Shown here one piece after another: positions 35,947 to 44,049 of a stretch of DNA of 64,000 bases. The number at the start of each line of letters is the position of its first letter. Position 1 is the stretch's first letter. Made by a program: the position numbers and the translations under genes. The stretch is from Streptomyces sp. NBC_01497 (GTDB lineage: Bacteria; Actinomycetota; Actinomycetes; Streptomycetales; Streptomycetaceae), in NCBI RefSeq assembly GCF_036250695.1, contig NZ_CP109427.1, forward strand, positions 8,060,001-8,124,000, in the 5' to 3' direction. The notes under the pieces were generated by a model, which was not told the origin of the DNA, made no database searches, and saw only the letters and a program-made list of their open reading frames with translations.

Positions 35947-36843
35947 TCAGCGCACTGCCACGAGCACGCAACTGCTGCCGACCTGCCACACCGGGGCCGC
36001 CTGGCCGAAGCCCGCCGCTCGCAGCATCGCGGTGTGGCGGTCGAGCGTCAGCCCGTTGTTGCCCGAGCCGCGCCCGTCGTCGCGCCGGGCGCTCTCCCGC
36101 CCCGCGTCGCGCCGTCCGCTGTCCCACCCGCCGCCGTCCCGTGCGCCGGCGGTGTGCCCGGCGGCGGTGGGGTGTGCGTCGCCGCCCGTTGTGCCCGGCA
36201 CGGAGCCATGCAGGCGCCTGCGCTGCGCGAACAGGTCCGTCAGTTCCGGGTCCTGTTCCGCCGCCGCCCACCAGGACTCCCAGTCCTCGTGGGCGAACGC
36301 CCGCTGCCGCCGCGCCCGTCGGCGTCCCACGTGCACCGCGATGTCGGACGCGTCCTCCGGGACCAGGTGGTCGGCGTTGACGAGGACGCCGCCCGGCCGC
36401 AGTATCCCCGCGAGTTGCCCGTACACCCGCTGGAGGCGGTGACCGGGCAGATAGTGCAGAGCCGTCGTGGAGACCGCCGCGTCCAGTGGCCCGTCGAGGC
36501 CCAGCGCGGAGGTCCAGCCCTCGGCGCCGATCACCGCCTCCACGTACCGCACCGCGTGGGCCGGCCCCCCGGACCCGGCGTGGGCCCGGGCCAGTTCCAG
36601 CAGGACCGGGTCCATGTCGACGGCGACGATCCGGGCCCGGGGCAGCCGCCGCGCCAGCCGCACCGCGAGTGATCCGGGACCGCAGCCCAGATCGACGACC
36701 AGCGGGTGCCGCCGGCCCGCCGTCACGTGTTCGACCACGTCGGCGATGACGGTGAAACGCTCCTCGCGGTCGATCGCGTACCGCTGCTGCTGCAGTTCCC
36801 AGCGCTCCACCCACCGTGCCGCCGTGGTCGTGCTCAGGCCCAT
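35947..36843 (-). CDS. SAM-dependent methyltransferase, next to a Zur-like box
   Basis: A 298-residue class I methyltransferase. Motif I is VVDLGCGPGSLAVRL near residues 48-62, with VAVDMDPVLLELARAH binding the SAM ribose, and post-motifs in DAAVSTTALHYL and GGVLVNADHL. A low-complexity Gly/Arg/Asp insertion (about 230-258) precedes the last strand and looks like a variable loop. The acceptor is unknown. The 99 bases upstream, shared with the end of the desulfurase gene, hold a palindrome very like a Zur box, so expression is probably derepressed on zinc shortage together with the PLP cluster transcribed toward it. Confidence 0.82.
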   Translation of the reverse strand: MGLSTTTAARWVERWELQQQRYAIDREERFTVIADVVEHVTAGRRHPLVVDLGCGPGSLAVRLARRLPRARIVAVDMDPVLLELARAHAGSGGPAHAVRYVEAVIGAEGWTSALGLDGPLDAAVSTTALHYLPGHRLQRVYGQLAGILRPGGVLVNADHLVPEDASDIAVHVGRRRARRQRAFAHEDWESWWAAAEQDPELTDLFAQRRRLHGSVPGTTGGDAHPTAAGHTAGARDGGGWDSGRRDAGRESARRDDGRGSGNNGLTLDRHTAMLRAAGFGQAAPVWQVGSSCVLVAVR

Positions 36844-36903
36844 CGTGCTCGGTCACCCCTCGTTCTCGATCCGCCTCCGGGGGAGGTGACAGAAATCTAC
36901 ACT

Positions 36904-36918
36904 CGAAAACGGTTTTCA
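36904..36918. promoter_or_regulatory. Zur-box-like palindrome
   Basis: CGAAAACGGTTTTCA is a 7-1-7 palindrome with a perfect inner dyad GAAAAC-G-GTTTTC, closely resembling the TGAAAAT-N-ATTTTCA type box bound by the zinc regulator Zur in Streptomyces (one end base and inner bases differ). It lies 61 bases before the methyltransferase start. It shares ACGGTTTTCAT with the second box at 41105-41121. Confidence 0.6.
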
Positions 36919-36942
36919 TCTGCACTGATGGGCCGGACGGGT

Positions 36943-38130
36943 TCACAGCGTGTCAAGAACCGCCAGCAGCCGGTCGATCTCGTCCGGCGTGTTGTACACG
37001 TGCAGGCTCACCCGCACCGACGTCCGCCTTTCCCCCGCGGGCCCCTGGCAGTGGCTGTCCGAGCGCACCATGAACCCGTGGCTGTAGAGGATGAACCCCA
37101 GGTCCGCGGCCTCGATCCGCTCGTGCCGCAGGGTGACGACCGCCCGCCGCCGCTGGACCTCCGCGTCCGCCGCCAGGCTGAGCGCGCAGCCCAGGACCTC
37201 GTAGCGCGGCATCCGGCGCAGCCCGTCCGTGAGCCGCGCCACGAGTGCCTCCGTCCACGTCTCGATCCGGCCGACGCCTGCCGCGTCCAGCCAGTCGAGC
37301 GCGGCCTCCAGGCTCGCGATGCCCACGGTGTTCGGCGTCCCCGCCCAGCCGCCCGGTGCTAAGGCGGGCCCGCGCAGTCCGCGCGACCACACCGCCCCCG
37401 TGCCCGGCAGCGCCAGCGCCTTGTGCCCGGAGAAGACCACGAAGTCCACGTCCAGCTCCCCCAGGCGGACCGGCACGTGGCCCACGCTCTGCGCCGCGTC
37501 CAGGCAGATCACGGCATCCGGTCCGACCGCCCGCCGCACCCGCCGCACGTTCATGTCGCCGCCGTAGACGTGGTGGACGTGCGTCGCCGCGACGAACCGC
37601 GTGCGGGGGGTGACCTGCCGGGCCAGCTCGGCGGTGTCGTAGTCCCGGGAACCCTCCTGGTACGGCATCTCCCGCACCGCGACGCGCACGCCGCGCCGCG
37701 CCAGCAGGTCCCGCGCCTCCAGCCACGGCAGCGTGTTGGCCTGGTGGTCGCCGAACGGGACGACGATCTCGTCGCCGTCCGCGAGCACACCGGGCAGCCA
37801 GTCGAGCGCCACCGCGCGCAGCCCCTCGCTCGTACCGCTGGTGAAATCCACCCGCGAGCGCTCCGGTGCCGGGTCGCCGAGGAACGCCTTCACCCGGCCG
37901 CGTACGCGCTCCACCATCGCCGTCGTCGCGTTGGCCCAGGGGTAGGTGCCCCGGCCCGCGTTCGCGTTGGAACCGGTCAGGTACGTCCGTACGGCGTCGA
38001 GCACGGCGTCCGGTTTCTGCGAGGTGGCCGCACTGTCCAGGTAGGCGAGAGCGGGATGCGCCGTGACGATCGGGAACTGGGCCCGCAACGCCTCGTGCCA
38101 CGGCCGCAGGTGATCCGGGAACGGAGCCAT
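36943..38130 (-). CDS. SufS-like class V aminotransferase / cysteine desulfurase
   Basis: A 395-residue PLP enzyme of the class V fold. The start region LAYLDSAATSQKPDAVLDAV matches SufS/CsdA. The PLP Lys 237 is in VFSGHKALALPG, the cofactor Asp and His are in ICLDAAQSVGH and THVHHVYGG, and Cys 361 sits in RSDSHCQGP, aligned with the catalytic Cys loop HHCAQP of SufS. It should therefore be able to take sulfur from cysteine as persulfide. It starts 6 bases after the rhodanese-fusion gene and is the third gene of the cluster. No SufBCD genes lie near, so it is probably not a housekeeping Fe-S desulfurase. Confidence 0.8.
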   Translation of the reverse strand: MAPFPDHLRPWHEALRAQFPIVTAHPALAYLDSAATSQKPDAVLDAVRTYLTGSNANAGRGTYPWANATTAMVERVRGRVKAFLGDPAPERSRVDFTSGTSEGLRAVALDWLPGVLADGDEIVVPFGDHQANTLPWLEARDLLARRGVRVAVREMPYQEGSRDYDTAELARQVTPRTRFVAATHVHHVYGGDMNVRRVRRAVGPDAVICLDAAQSVGHVPVRLGELDVDFVVFSGHKALALPGTGAVWSRGLRGPALAPGGWAGTPNTVGIASLEAALDWLDAAGVGRIETWTEALVARLTDGLRRMPRYEVLGCALSLAADAEVQRRRAVVTLRHERIEAADLGFILYSHGFMVRSDSHCQGPAGERRTSVRVSLHVYNTPDEIDRLLAVLDTL

Positions 38131-38136
38131 CCGCCC

Positions 38137-39465
38137 TCACTCCCTGACCAGTTCGCCGCCGCCGTCCCGCCAGGCGACGATCCCGCCGGCGAGGCTGCGA
38201 ACGTCCGGATGGCCGAGCCGGGCCAGCAGCGCCGCGTACCGCGCCGACCGCTCGCCGACCGGACAGGCCAGCAGCACCGGCTGGCTCCGGCTGAACGGAA
38301 GACCGTCCCGCACCAGTTCCTCGAACAGCTCGTCCACGATGTTGACGGACCCGGCGATGTGCAGCGCCGCGTACGCGAACGGACTGCGCAGGTCCACCAC
38401 GAGTGGATCCGCCTGAGCGATCCACGCGCGCGCACCCGCCACGTCGACGGACGCCGCCTTGGCGACCTCGTCCTCGGACAGCGCCGCCGCCGAGGCGCCG
38501 CGCACCTCGGCGCCGAACAGGTCGGGACGCCGCGTGCGCACGTAACCCAGATAGCTCTCGATCCGGTCGCACACGATGAACACCGCGGAGGCGCGCCGCC
38601 CGGACGCCGTCAACTCCTCATCGACAGCGCGGAGATGCCGTACGGCGCCGAAGTACGCGGCGCCACCCGTGGGTCCGGAGAGCACCCCGCACCTGCGGGC
38701 CAGCGTCAGCATCCCGTCGATGGCCTCACCGGACGTCACCGCGTCGATCCGCCCGTACACCGCCGGGTCGAACAGACCCACCTCCTGCACCTCGTCGATC
38801 GTGCGGATGCCCGGCACGAAGTCCGACTTGTGCGCCACCAGCCCCACGACCTCGACGTCGGGGTCGTGTGCGCGCAGCACCCGCGCCACACCGGTCGACG
38901 ACCCCGCCGTGCCGACACACGCGACGAAGAAGTCCGGCGCCCGGCCGTCCAGATCGCGCACGATCTCCGGGCCCGTGCCCGCCGCGTGCGCGTCCGCGTT
39001 GCGCGGGTTGAAGTACTGGTCGGTGTGGAGGTACGTGCCGCCCCCCTCGCCGAGCGCCTGGTGGAAACGGGTCAGCGGGTCCTGGGTGTCGGTGGGGTCC
39101 AGGCACTCGCTGCGCCCCGGCAACTCCTCGATCTCCGCCCCGAGCAGCAGCAGGAGGTCCTTGATCTCCGGCACCTTCATCCGGTTCGTGACGCTCTTGA
39201 AGCCGAGCCCGTGCATGCCGGCGATCAAGGCCAGTGCCTTGGCCGTGTTGCCGCTGGACAGCTCCACCACCTGGCTGCCGCGGGCGAGGGCGTCCGGCAG
39301 TCCGGGGCGCGCCATGTTCCATGCCGCGCGGTCCTTCACGGAGCCGAATGGATTGAAGAGTTCGAGCTTCGCGTACAGATCCACCGAGCGCAGGGCGTGC
39401 ACGGCCGGATCGATGCGCAGCAGGGGAGTGTCGCCGATGATGTCCGTGACGCTGTCGTATCTCAT
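38137..39465 (-). CDS. Cysteine-synthase-like PLP enzyme fused to rhodanese
   Basis: A 442-residue fusion. Residues 1-320 are a fold-type II beta-replacing PLP enzyme of the cysteine synthase/CBS/SbnA group: GDTPLLRID, PLP Lys 44 in FNPFGSVKDRAAW, SSGNTAKALALIAGMHG, GTAGSSTGVARVL and SGPTGGAAYFGA. Residues ~340-442 are a rhodanese domain with DLRSPFAYAALHIAGSVNI and active Cys near 400 in LLACPVGERS. Such a protein could join a beta-substituted serine with a sulfur or amine nucleophile and relay persulfide sulfur. ATG 39465 overlaps the Y4yA-type stop as ATGA. The fusion partner suggests sulfur delivery from the neighbouring desulfurase. Confidence 0.82.
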   Translation of the reverse strand: MRYDSVTDIIGDTPLLRIDPAVHALRSVDLYAKLELFNPFGSVKDRAAWNMARPGLPDALARGSQVVELSSGNTAKALALIAGMHGLGFKSVTNRMKVPEIKDLLLLLGAEIEELPGRSECLDPTDTQDPLTRFHQALGEGGGTYLHTDQYFNPRNADAHAAGTGPEIVRDLDGRAPDFFVACVGTAGSSTGVARVLRAHDPDVEVVGLVAHKSDFVPGIRTIDEVQEVGLFDPAVYGRIDAVTSGEAIDGMLTLARRCGVLSGPTGGAAYFGAVRHLRAVDEELTASGRRASAVFIVCDRIESYLGYVRTRRPDLFGAEVRGASAAALSEDEVAKAASVDVAGARAWIAQADPLVVDLRSPFAYAALHIAGSVNIVDELFEELVRDGLPFSRSQPVLLACPVGERSARYAALLARLGHPDVRSLAGGIVAWRDGGGELVRE

Positions 39466-41012
39466 GCGCTCGCCTCTTCCTGCCGGTCGGTTCCGTTGCG
39501 GTGCGCCGGTGCCTCCGGCGCGAGCGGCCAGTAGTGGGTGTCCAGACGCCACCGCCAGGTGTCGCCCTGCGGACCGGCTGTGACCGCCACCTTCCGTGCC
39601 CGGGGCCTGCGTTCGGCCTCGTGGGCGCCGAAGTCCATGCAGTAGGCCGCGGTGTTCACGAAACACAGCAGGTCGCCGGGGGCCGGCAGCCGCGGCAGGA
39701 AGACCCGTCGTCTGGTGATCAGGTCGGACTCCAGGCAGAGGTTGCCGAACAGGTGCACCCCGACGGGCCCGTCGCTCACCACGTCGCTTCCACGTCCCCG
39801 GCCGGCCGCCGGTGTCGGGATCACCAGCGGGTCCACCAGGATGCCGTGGTCCTCCAGTGGACAGTCCCCGGTGTTGAGATCGAGCCGCAGCGACCAGACG
39901 TCCCCGCCCTCGCCGGAGCCGTCACGCCGGACCTCCAGCACGCGCGCCAGGGTGAGACCGCACTGGTCCGCCAGCGCGCGGCCCGGCTCCACGTGCAGGT
40001 CGTACAGGTTCTCCAGTAGCAGCGCGGCGAGCGGCCGGCCGAGCGACGGCGCACGCGTCGAGAGCAGATCGTCCAGATAGGCGGGCCCCGCCACCTCGCG
40101 GTGCGCCGGATAGAGGGAGAGCCCCCCGGCCAGCGTCCCGCCCTCGTTGCGCAGCCCGTATCCGTGGTTGCCCCAGGCCAGCGGCGGGCGCGCGGCCAGT
40201 ACCGCGCGGATCAGTTCCGTCGTGTACGCCTCCCACTGCCCGGCCTCGGCGAGGTAGCTGACACCGAAACCACCGCCGATGTCCACCACCCGGGGGCGCA
40301 GACCCCGCGCGCGGCACATGTCCATGACCTTCACGCAGCCTTCGAGCGCCAGTGCCTTCTCGTCCGCACTGACGGTGTCGAGGTGGTACCCCACCCCCAG
40401 GAGTTCGACGGCGTCCCCGCACCGCTCCACCACGTCCAGCAGCCGGGGCACGTCCGCCACCGGCGTACCGAACCTGCTGCGCCGCGTCAGCCTGCGGACC
40501 CCGGAGGAGGGGAACCCGGACAACCGCAGCAGCACCCGGACCGGAGCGAGGCCGTGGCTTCGGACGAGCCCGGCCAGCGCCTCCAGCTCGCCTTGTCCGT
40601 CCACGTGAAAGGTGACGCCGACGCGCGTGCCGAGGTAGCGGAACGCGGGGTCCTTCGGGCCCGTGGCCGTGATGCGGTCCGGGGTGAATCCGCAGGCGAG
40701 AGCGTGCTGCAACTCTTCGAGGGACGCGACGTCGACACAGGAGTCCGTCGCGGCGAGGCGCCGCAGCAGCGCGCTCGACGCGGACGCCTTGTGCGCGAAG
40801 TAGACGCCGCCGGCGAGCCGGTGCCGGCGCAGGACGGCGTCGAAGCGCGCCGCGTTCTCCGCGATCTGATCGGGTATCACGACGTTGAGCGGTGTGCTCA
40901 GGCCGTCGGCGAGCGTGTGCAGGAACGCGGCGGCCGCGGTCAGGGCCGCGGACCGCGGCGCGAGCGCCGGTCGCAGGTAGAGCGGATTCGGCTGGTTCGG
41001 CGGGCCCCCCAC
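39462..41012 (-). CDS. Y4yA-type PLP enzyme (alanine racemase/DAP decarboxylase fold)
   Basis: A 516-residue fold-type III PLP enzyme of the Y4yA family, named after a rhizobial symbiosis-plasmid protein, related to diaminopimelate and ornithine decarboxylases. PLP Lys 75 is in GGVYFAHKASASSALL; VVDIGGGFGVSYL and EPGRALADQCG bind phosphate; the C-terminal beta domain has GNLCLESDLI, close to the catalytic CESxD motif, and NTAAYCMDF. It may decarboxylate, racemise or ligate an amino acid. Start is GTG 41012 with AGGAGG 10 bases upstream. It is the first gene of the three-gene cluster and has a Zur-like box about 90 bases upstream. Confidence 0.82.
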   Translation of the reverse strand: MGGPPNQPNPLYLRPALAPRSAALTAAAAFLHTLADGLSTPLNVVIPDQIAENAARFDAVLRRHRLAGGVYFAHKASASSALLRRLAATDSCVDVASLEELQHALACGFTPDRITATGPKDPAFRYLGTRVGVTFHVDGQGELEALAGLVRSHGLAPVRVLLRLSGFPSSGVRRLTRRSRFGTPVADVPRLLDVVERCGDAVELLGVGYHLDTVSADEKALALEGCVKVMDMCRARGLRPRVVDIGGGFGVSYLAEAGQWEAYTTELIRAVLAARPPLAWGNHGYGLRNEGGTLAGGLSLYPAHREVAGPAYLDDLLSTRAPSLGRPLAALLLENLYDLHVEPGRALADQCGLTLARVLEVRRDGSGEGGDVWSLRLDLNTGDCPLEDHGILVDPLVIPTPAAGRGRGSDVVSDGPVGVHLFGNLCLESDLITRRRVFLPRLPAPGDLLCFVNTAAYCMDFGAHEAERRPRARKVAVTAGPQGDTWRWRLDTHYWPLAPEAPAHRNGTDRQEEASA

Positions 41013-41104
41013 GGCGTTCGGACCTCCTCGGTGAGCGGCTGGTCACCGCTCGTGGTCGGTTGTGTGCCCGATGCAGCCTTTCCAGTGCGCCGCTCCTTCA
41101 TGCA

Positions 41105-41121
41105 ATGAAAACCGTAATCAT
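41105..41121. promoter_or_regulatory. Second Zur-like palindrome, upstream of PLP cluster
   Basis: ATGAAAACCGTAATCAT is an imperfect 17-bp palindrome (13 of 17 positions symmetric) located 93 bases before the Y4yA-type start. Its minus strand contains ACGGTTTTCAT, identical to the core of the box at 36904-36919. The rest of 41013-41321, between divergent Y4yA-type and RNase H genes, shows no gene. Confidence 0.5.
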
Positions 41122-41321
41122 TCGCTGAAGGCGGCCGAGACGCGGTCCGGGCGGGATCCGGACGCGGTTCCGGCGGGATTTGGGTCCGTTCCGGGTGCCG
41201 CGCGCGGCCGGTCCCGGGTTCGGGCGGGTCCGGCCCGCAAGGGAGCCGCGAGTAGGGTGCGCGGGGCGATCCCCTGGCCGCCGTGACGCCCTCCCGCGCG
41301 GGGCACCTGTCCGGAGCTGGC

Positions 41322-42029
41322 ATGATCGGGGGCATGGTGGAACGTGTGGTCGCCGCGTGCGACGGGGCATCGAAGGGCAATCCGGGACCGGCGGCCTGGG
41401 GCTGGGTCGTCGGCGACGACGAGGGCGGGCCGGTCCGCTGGGAGGCGGGCCCGCTCGGTACGGCGACGAACAACGTCGCGGAACTGACCGCCCTGGAAGA
41501 GCTGCTGACCGCGACCGACCCCGCGGTGCCGCTGGAGGTCCGGATGGACTCCCAGTACGCCATGAAGGCCGTCACGGAATGGCTCCCCGGCTGGAAGCGC
41601 AAGGGCTGGAAGACCTCCGCGGGCAAGCCGGTCGCCAACCAGGAGCTGGTCCAGCGGATCGACGCGCTCCTGACGGGCCGCCCCGTCGAGTTCCGGTACG
41701 TGCCCGCGCACCAGGTCGGCGGAGACCCCCTCAACGACTTCGCCGACCGGGCCGCCAGCATGGTCGCCGTCGCCCAGCAGGCCGCGGGCAGCGCGTACGG
41801 ATCCGAGGACCCGCCGCCGAGCGCGACCGGCCAGGGCTCCGCGGCCGCGTCCCGCGTCCCGCGTTCGTCCGGTGCCGCGCCGCGCAAGCGGGCCGGGGGA
41901 GCGGTCCGCACGCTCAAGGCGAAGTTCCCCGGCCGCTGCCGGTGCGGGCGCTCGTACGCGGCCGGCGAGGAGATCTCCAAGAACGACGACGGCTGGGGCC
42001 ACCCGGCGTGCCGTACGGCCGCCGTCTGA
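41322..42029 (+). CDS. rnhA: Ribonuclease H with C-terminal Cys-containing extension
   Basis: A 235-residue protein. Residues 8-150 are an RNase HI domain cutting RNA in RNA-DNA hybrids: first Asp in VAACDGASKGNPG, Glu in NNVAELTALEEL, Asp in EVRMDSQYAMKAV, and the last Asp in NDFADRAAS after the handle-type segment WKRKGWKTSAGKPVAN. A Ser/Ala-rich linker leads to a C-terminal module LKAKFPGRCRCGRSYAAGEEISKN ending GHPAC, with three Cys and a His that could bind zinc. ATG 41322 has GGAG 5 bases upstream; ATG 41334 is an alternative. Confidence 0.88.
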   Translation: MIGGMVERVVAACDGASKGNPGPAAWGWVVGDDEGGPVRWEAGPLGTATNNVAELTALEELLTATDPAVPLEVRMDSQYAMKAVTEWLPGWKRKGWKTSAGKPVANQELVQRIDALLTGRPVEFRYVPAHQVGGDPLNDFADRAASMVAVAQQAAGSAYGSEDPPPSATGQGSAAASRVPRSSGAAPRKRAGGAVRTLKAKFPGRCRCGRSYAAGEEISKNDDGWGHPACRTAAV

Positions 42030-42193
42030 CCGGTGCCGGTGCCGGTGCCGGGCGGCGGCGGACAGGTCACAGCCGTTCGTGCCGTCGGTGCCCTGAAGGC
42101 CCCGGCGGTCGCACAAGGGTCTCGACCTGGGCGCTCGGTCGCGACCGCCTCGTGAAGGTGCCGCATCACCTCGCGGCGGTGCCGCCCCGCACG

Positions 42194-42226
42194 GCGGTGC
42201 CGCGCCCGGCGTGGGTGCGGCACCGC
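42194..42226 (-). terminator. Hairpin after SH3-domain gene
   Basis: GCGGTGCCGC (42194-42203) pairs perfectly with GCGGCACCGC (42217-42226), 10-bp stem, 16 bases after the stop of the minus-strand gene. Confidence 0.65.
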
Positions 42227-42242
42227 TCGGCGGGAGGCCGGG

Positions 42243-42590
42243 TCAGCAGATGGCTGACGCCGGGAGGCCGCCGTACTGGTCGCCCTTGAGGTAGACGGCG
42301 CTGACGAAGCCCTCCGCGAGGCGGACCCAGACGTCGTTCGTGTAGCCGTTGTCCGTGACCGACTGGCCGTGCGCGTAGCAGGAGGCGCCGCGCGGCTCGC
42401 CCGCCGTGACGTGCCCGGTGATTCCGTACGAAGTCGACGGACCGGAGCGGACGTTGGCGTTCTCGTACGGCGTCACGCCGTAGGGCAGGCCCGCCGGTGC
42501 GGCCTGGGCCGCTGCTGCCCCGGTCGCGAGCAGCCCCGCGGTGATGATGCCGACGCCGGTGGCGGCGATAGCCCTGGTCCTCATCCCCAT
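42243..42590 (-). CDS. Small secreted SH3-domain protein
   Basis: A 115-residue secreted protein. The signal peptide (MRTRAIAATGVGIITAGLLATGAAAAQA) is followed by a bacterial SH3-type fold recognisable from NVRSGPSTSYGITGHVTAGEP and DVWVRLAEGFVSAVYLKGD. Two Cys (in GASCYAHG and the terminal residue) could pair. Such small SH3 proteins bind cell wall or act as secreted effectors or inhibitors; no catalytic motif. ATG 42590 has AAGGA 7 bases upstream; ATG 42584 is also possible. Confidence 0.82.
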   Translation of the reverse strand: MGMRTRAIAATGVGIITAGLLATGAAAAQAAPAGLPYGVTPYENANVRSGPSTSYGITGHVTAGEPRGASCYAHGQSVTDNGYTNDVWVRLAEGFVSAVYLKGDQYGGLPASAIC

Positions 42591-42801
42591 GAGATGTTCC
42601 TTCCCCGTTGGTGTTTCGTTGCCTGGTCGTGGACGCGGTCCGAGGACCGCTCCCTTTGCATGGACGCGACATGCCGGGTGTTCGGTTCATCCACCTGGCG
42701 CGCGACCTGAGGTCCCCTGGGCTGCGGGCGGCACATGGTCGGGCGTCTACGCACTTCCGCCCCGGCCCGGACCGTGCGCCGCCAGGTCCGCCCCGGGGTG
42801 A

Positions 42802-42823
42802 GCGGGCGGCGCACGGCGCCCGC
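42802..42823 (-). terminator. Hairpin after VOC-protein gene
   Basis: GCGGGCG (42802-42808) pairs with CGCCCGC (42817-42823) over an 8-base loop, 6 bases after the stop. Confidence 0.5.
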
Positions 42824-42828
42824 AGTGG

Positions 42829-43233
42829 TCACGCGGAGGGCGTCCCTTGCCCGCCACTACCGTACGGCCGGGTGATGATCTCCATGCCGTGACCCGCCGG
42901 GTCCGTGAAGTACACCCCGCTTCCGCCGTCGTGGTGGTTGATCTCGCCCGGACGCTTCCCGTGCGGGTCCGCGTAGTACGTGATCCCCGCCTCCCGGATC
43001 CGGGCGAACGCCGCCGCGAACTCGTCGTCGGTGACGAGGAAGGCGTAGTGCTGGACGGTGATGGACCCGGCGGGGATCGTCGCGAAGTCCAGGGTGACGC
43101 CGTTGGCCAGCACCAGGGGGACGAACGGGCCCCCTTGCTCACCGGCCGTCAGGCCGAGGACGTGGGCGAGGAAGTCGGCGGACTCCCGGTTGTTCCGTGC
43201 GTGGACGATGGTGTGGTTGAGCTCGACTGGCAT
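42829..43233 (-). CDS. VOC family (glyoxalase/dioxygenase fold) protein
   Basis: A 134-residue vicinal-oxygen-chelate protein. It has the paired beta-alpha-beta modules: LNHTIVHARNNRESADFLAHVLGL, with a metal-ligand His, FVPLVLANGVTLDFATIP, HYAFLVTDDEFAAAFARI with second ligand His, and SGVYFTDPAGHGMEIITRPY with the C-terminal Glu. Members include dioxygenases, glyoxalases and antibiotic-binding proteins; the exact reaction is not predictable. ATG 43233 is 10 bases after GGAGG; a start at 43257 would include that ribosome binding site. Confidence 0.86.
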   Translation of the reverse strand: MPVELNHTIVHARNNRESADFLAHVLGLTAGEQGGPFVPLVLANGVTLDFATIPAGSITVQHYAFLVTDDEFAAAFARIREAGITYYADPHGKRPGEINHHDGGSGVYFTDPAGHGMEIITRPYGSGGQGTPSA

Positions 43234-43490
43234 GGGTCGAATGCCTCCGTAAGGCACTCACGGGCACCTCCATGCCTCACCCGGCCGGTGACCGGCACGC
43301 GATGCCGTGCGCAGGAGCCTAGAGGGAGGGGGCCGGCCCGTCCATGGGGAACGCGCCGGCTCAGCGCGGGCGCAGCCGGGCCGCCCCGCCCGCAGGACAG
43401 ATGGTCCGGCCGGCCGTGGACAGGACATGCCGACGCCGGGGGTGGGGCATGCGGCGGCGGGTACGGCCGGAGCGCTGCACCCCCGTCACC

Positions 43491-44006
43491 TCAGCGCCCT
43501 GCCCGGTCCGCCGCCCGGCGCCGTGCACGGGCGCCGTCGCGTACCATCCGCACCGCCAGCCAGAGCGCGGACAGGGCGAACAGCGCCGCCGTGATCAGCA
43601 GCCAGCTGCCCAGGAACACGTCCGGCGAGAGGCCTGTCGACAGGCGGAAGTGCGGTGCCTGCCGCAGCACGAGCGGCCAGTACACCGCGAGCAGCAGCAG
43701 CGACAGGAAGGCAGGGACCCGCACGTGGTTGAGCGCGGTGCCGGGAGCGGGCCGCCGTCCGCGCAGCACCGTGCACAGCAGCCGGTCCGTCGCCGTGTAC
43801 AGCGGCAGCAAAACCAGGTCGTGCAGTACCGCCGCGCCCACGAACCACAGCACCACGCCCGGCCAGTCGCCGCTCAGCAGCCCGACAGCGGCATAGCCGC
43901 AGACCGCGAACGAGGCGCACAGCACCAGCAGATGGACCGGCGATTCCCCGTACAGGCGGTGGAATCCGGGCCGCCGCCTCGTCCGTCCGGGCCTCAGGCT
44001 CGCCAT
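43491..44006 (-). CDS. Four-helix membrane protein linked to molybdopterin oxidoreductase
   Basis: A 171-residue integral membrane protein with about four transmembrane helices (around VHLLVLCASFAVCGYAAVGL, VVLWFVGAAVLHDLVLLPLY, LSLLLLAVYWPLVL and WLLITAALFALSALWLAV). A conserved-looking His-Asp pair sits in the second helix. No family is recognised with certainty. ATG 44006 follows GGGGAGACGGC. It lies directly after the molybdopterin oxidoreductase gene and, if that gene's frame were restored, would overlap its stop by 13 bases, so the two were built as a coupled operon. Confidence 0.7.
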   Translation of the reverse strand: MASLRPGRTRRRPGFHRLYGESPVHLLVLCASFAVCGYAAVGLLSGDWPGVVLWFVGAAVLHDLVLLPLYTATDRLLCTVLRGRRPAPGTALNHVRVPAFLSLLLLAVYWPLVLRQAPHFRLSTGLSPDVFLGSWLLITAALFALSALWLAVRMVRDGARARRRAADRAGR

Positions 44007-44049
44007 GCCGTCTCCCCGAAGCTCAGGCGGCCCACCCACTTGGTGTTCA

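Noticed and set aside
36943..38130. Housekeeping SufS for Fe-S cluster assembly
   Set aside because: No suf genes adjoin it and it is coupled to two unrelated PLP-enzyme genes.
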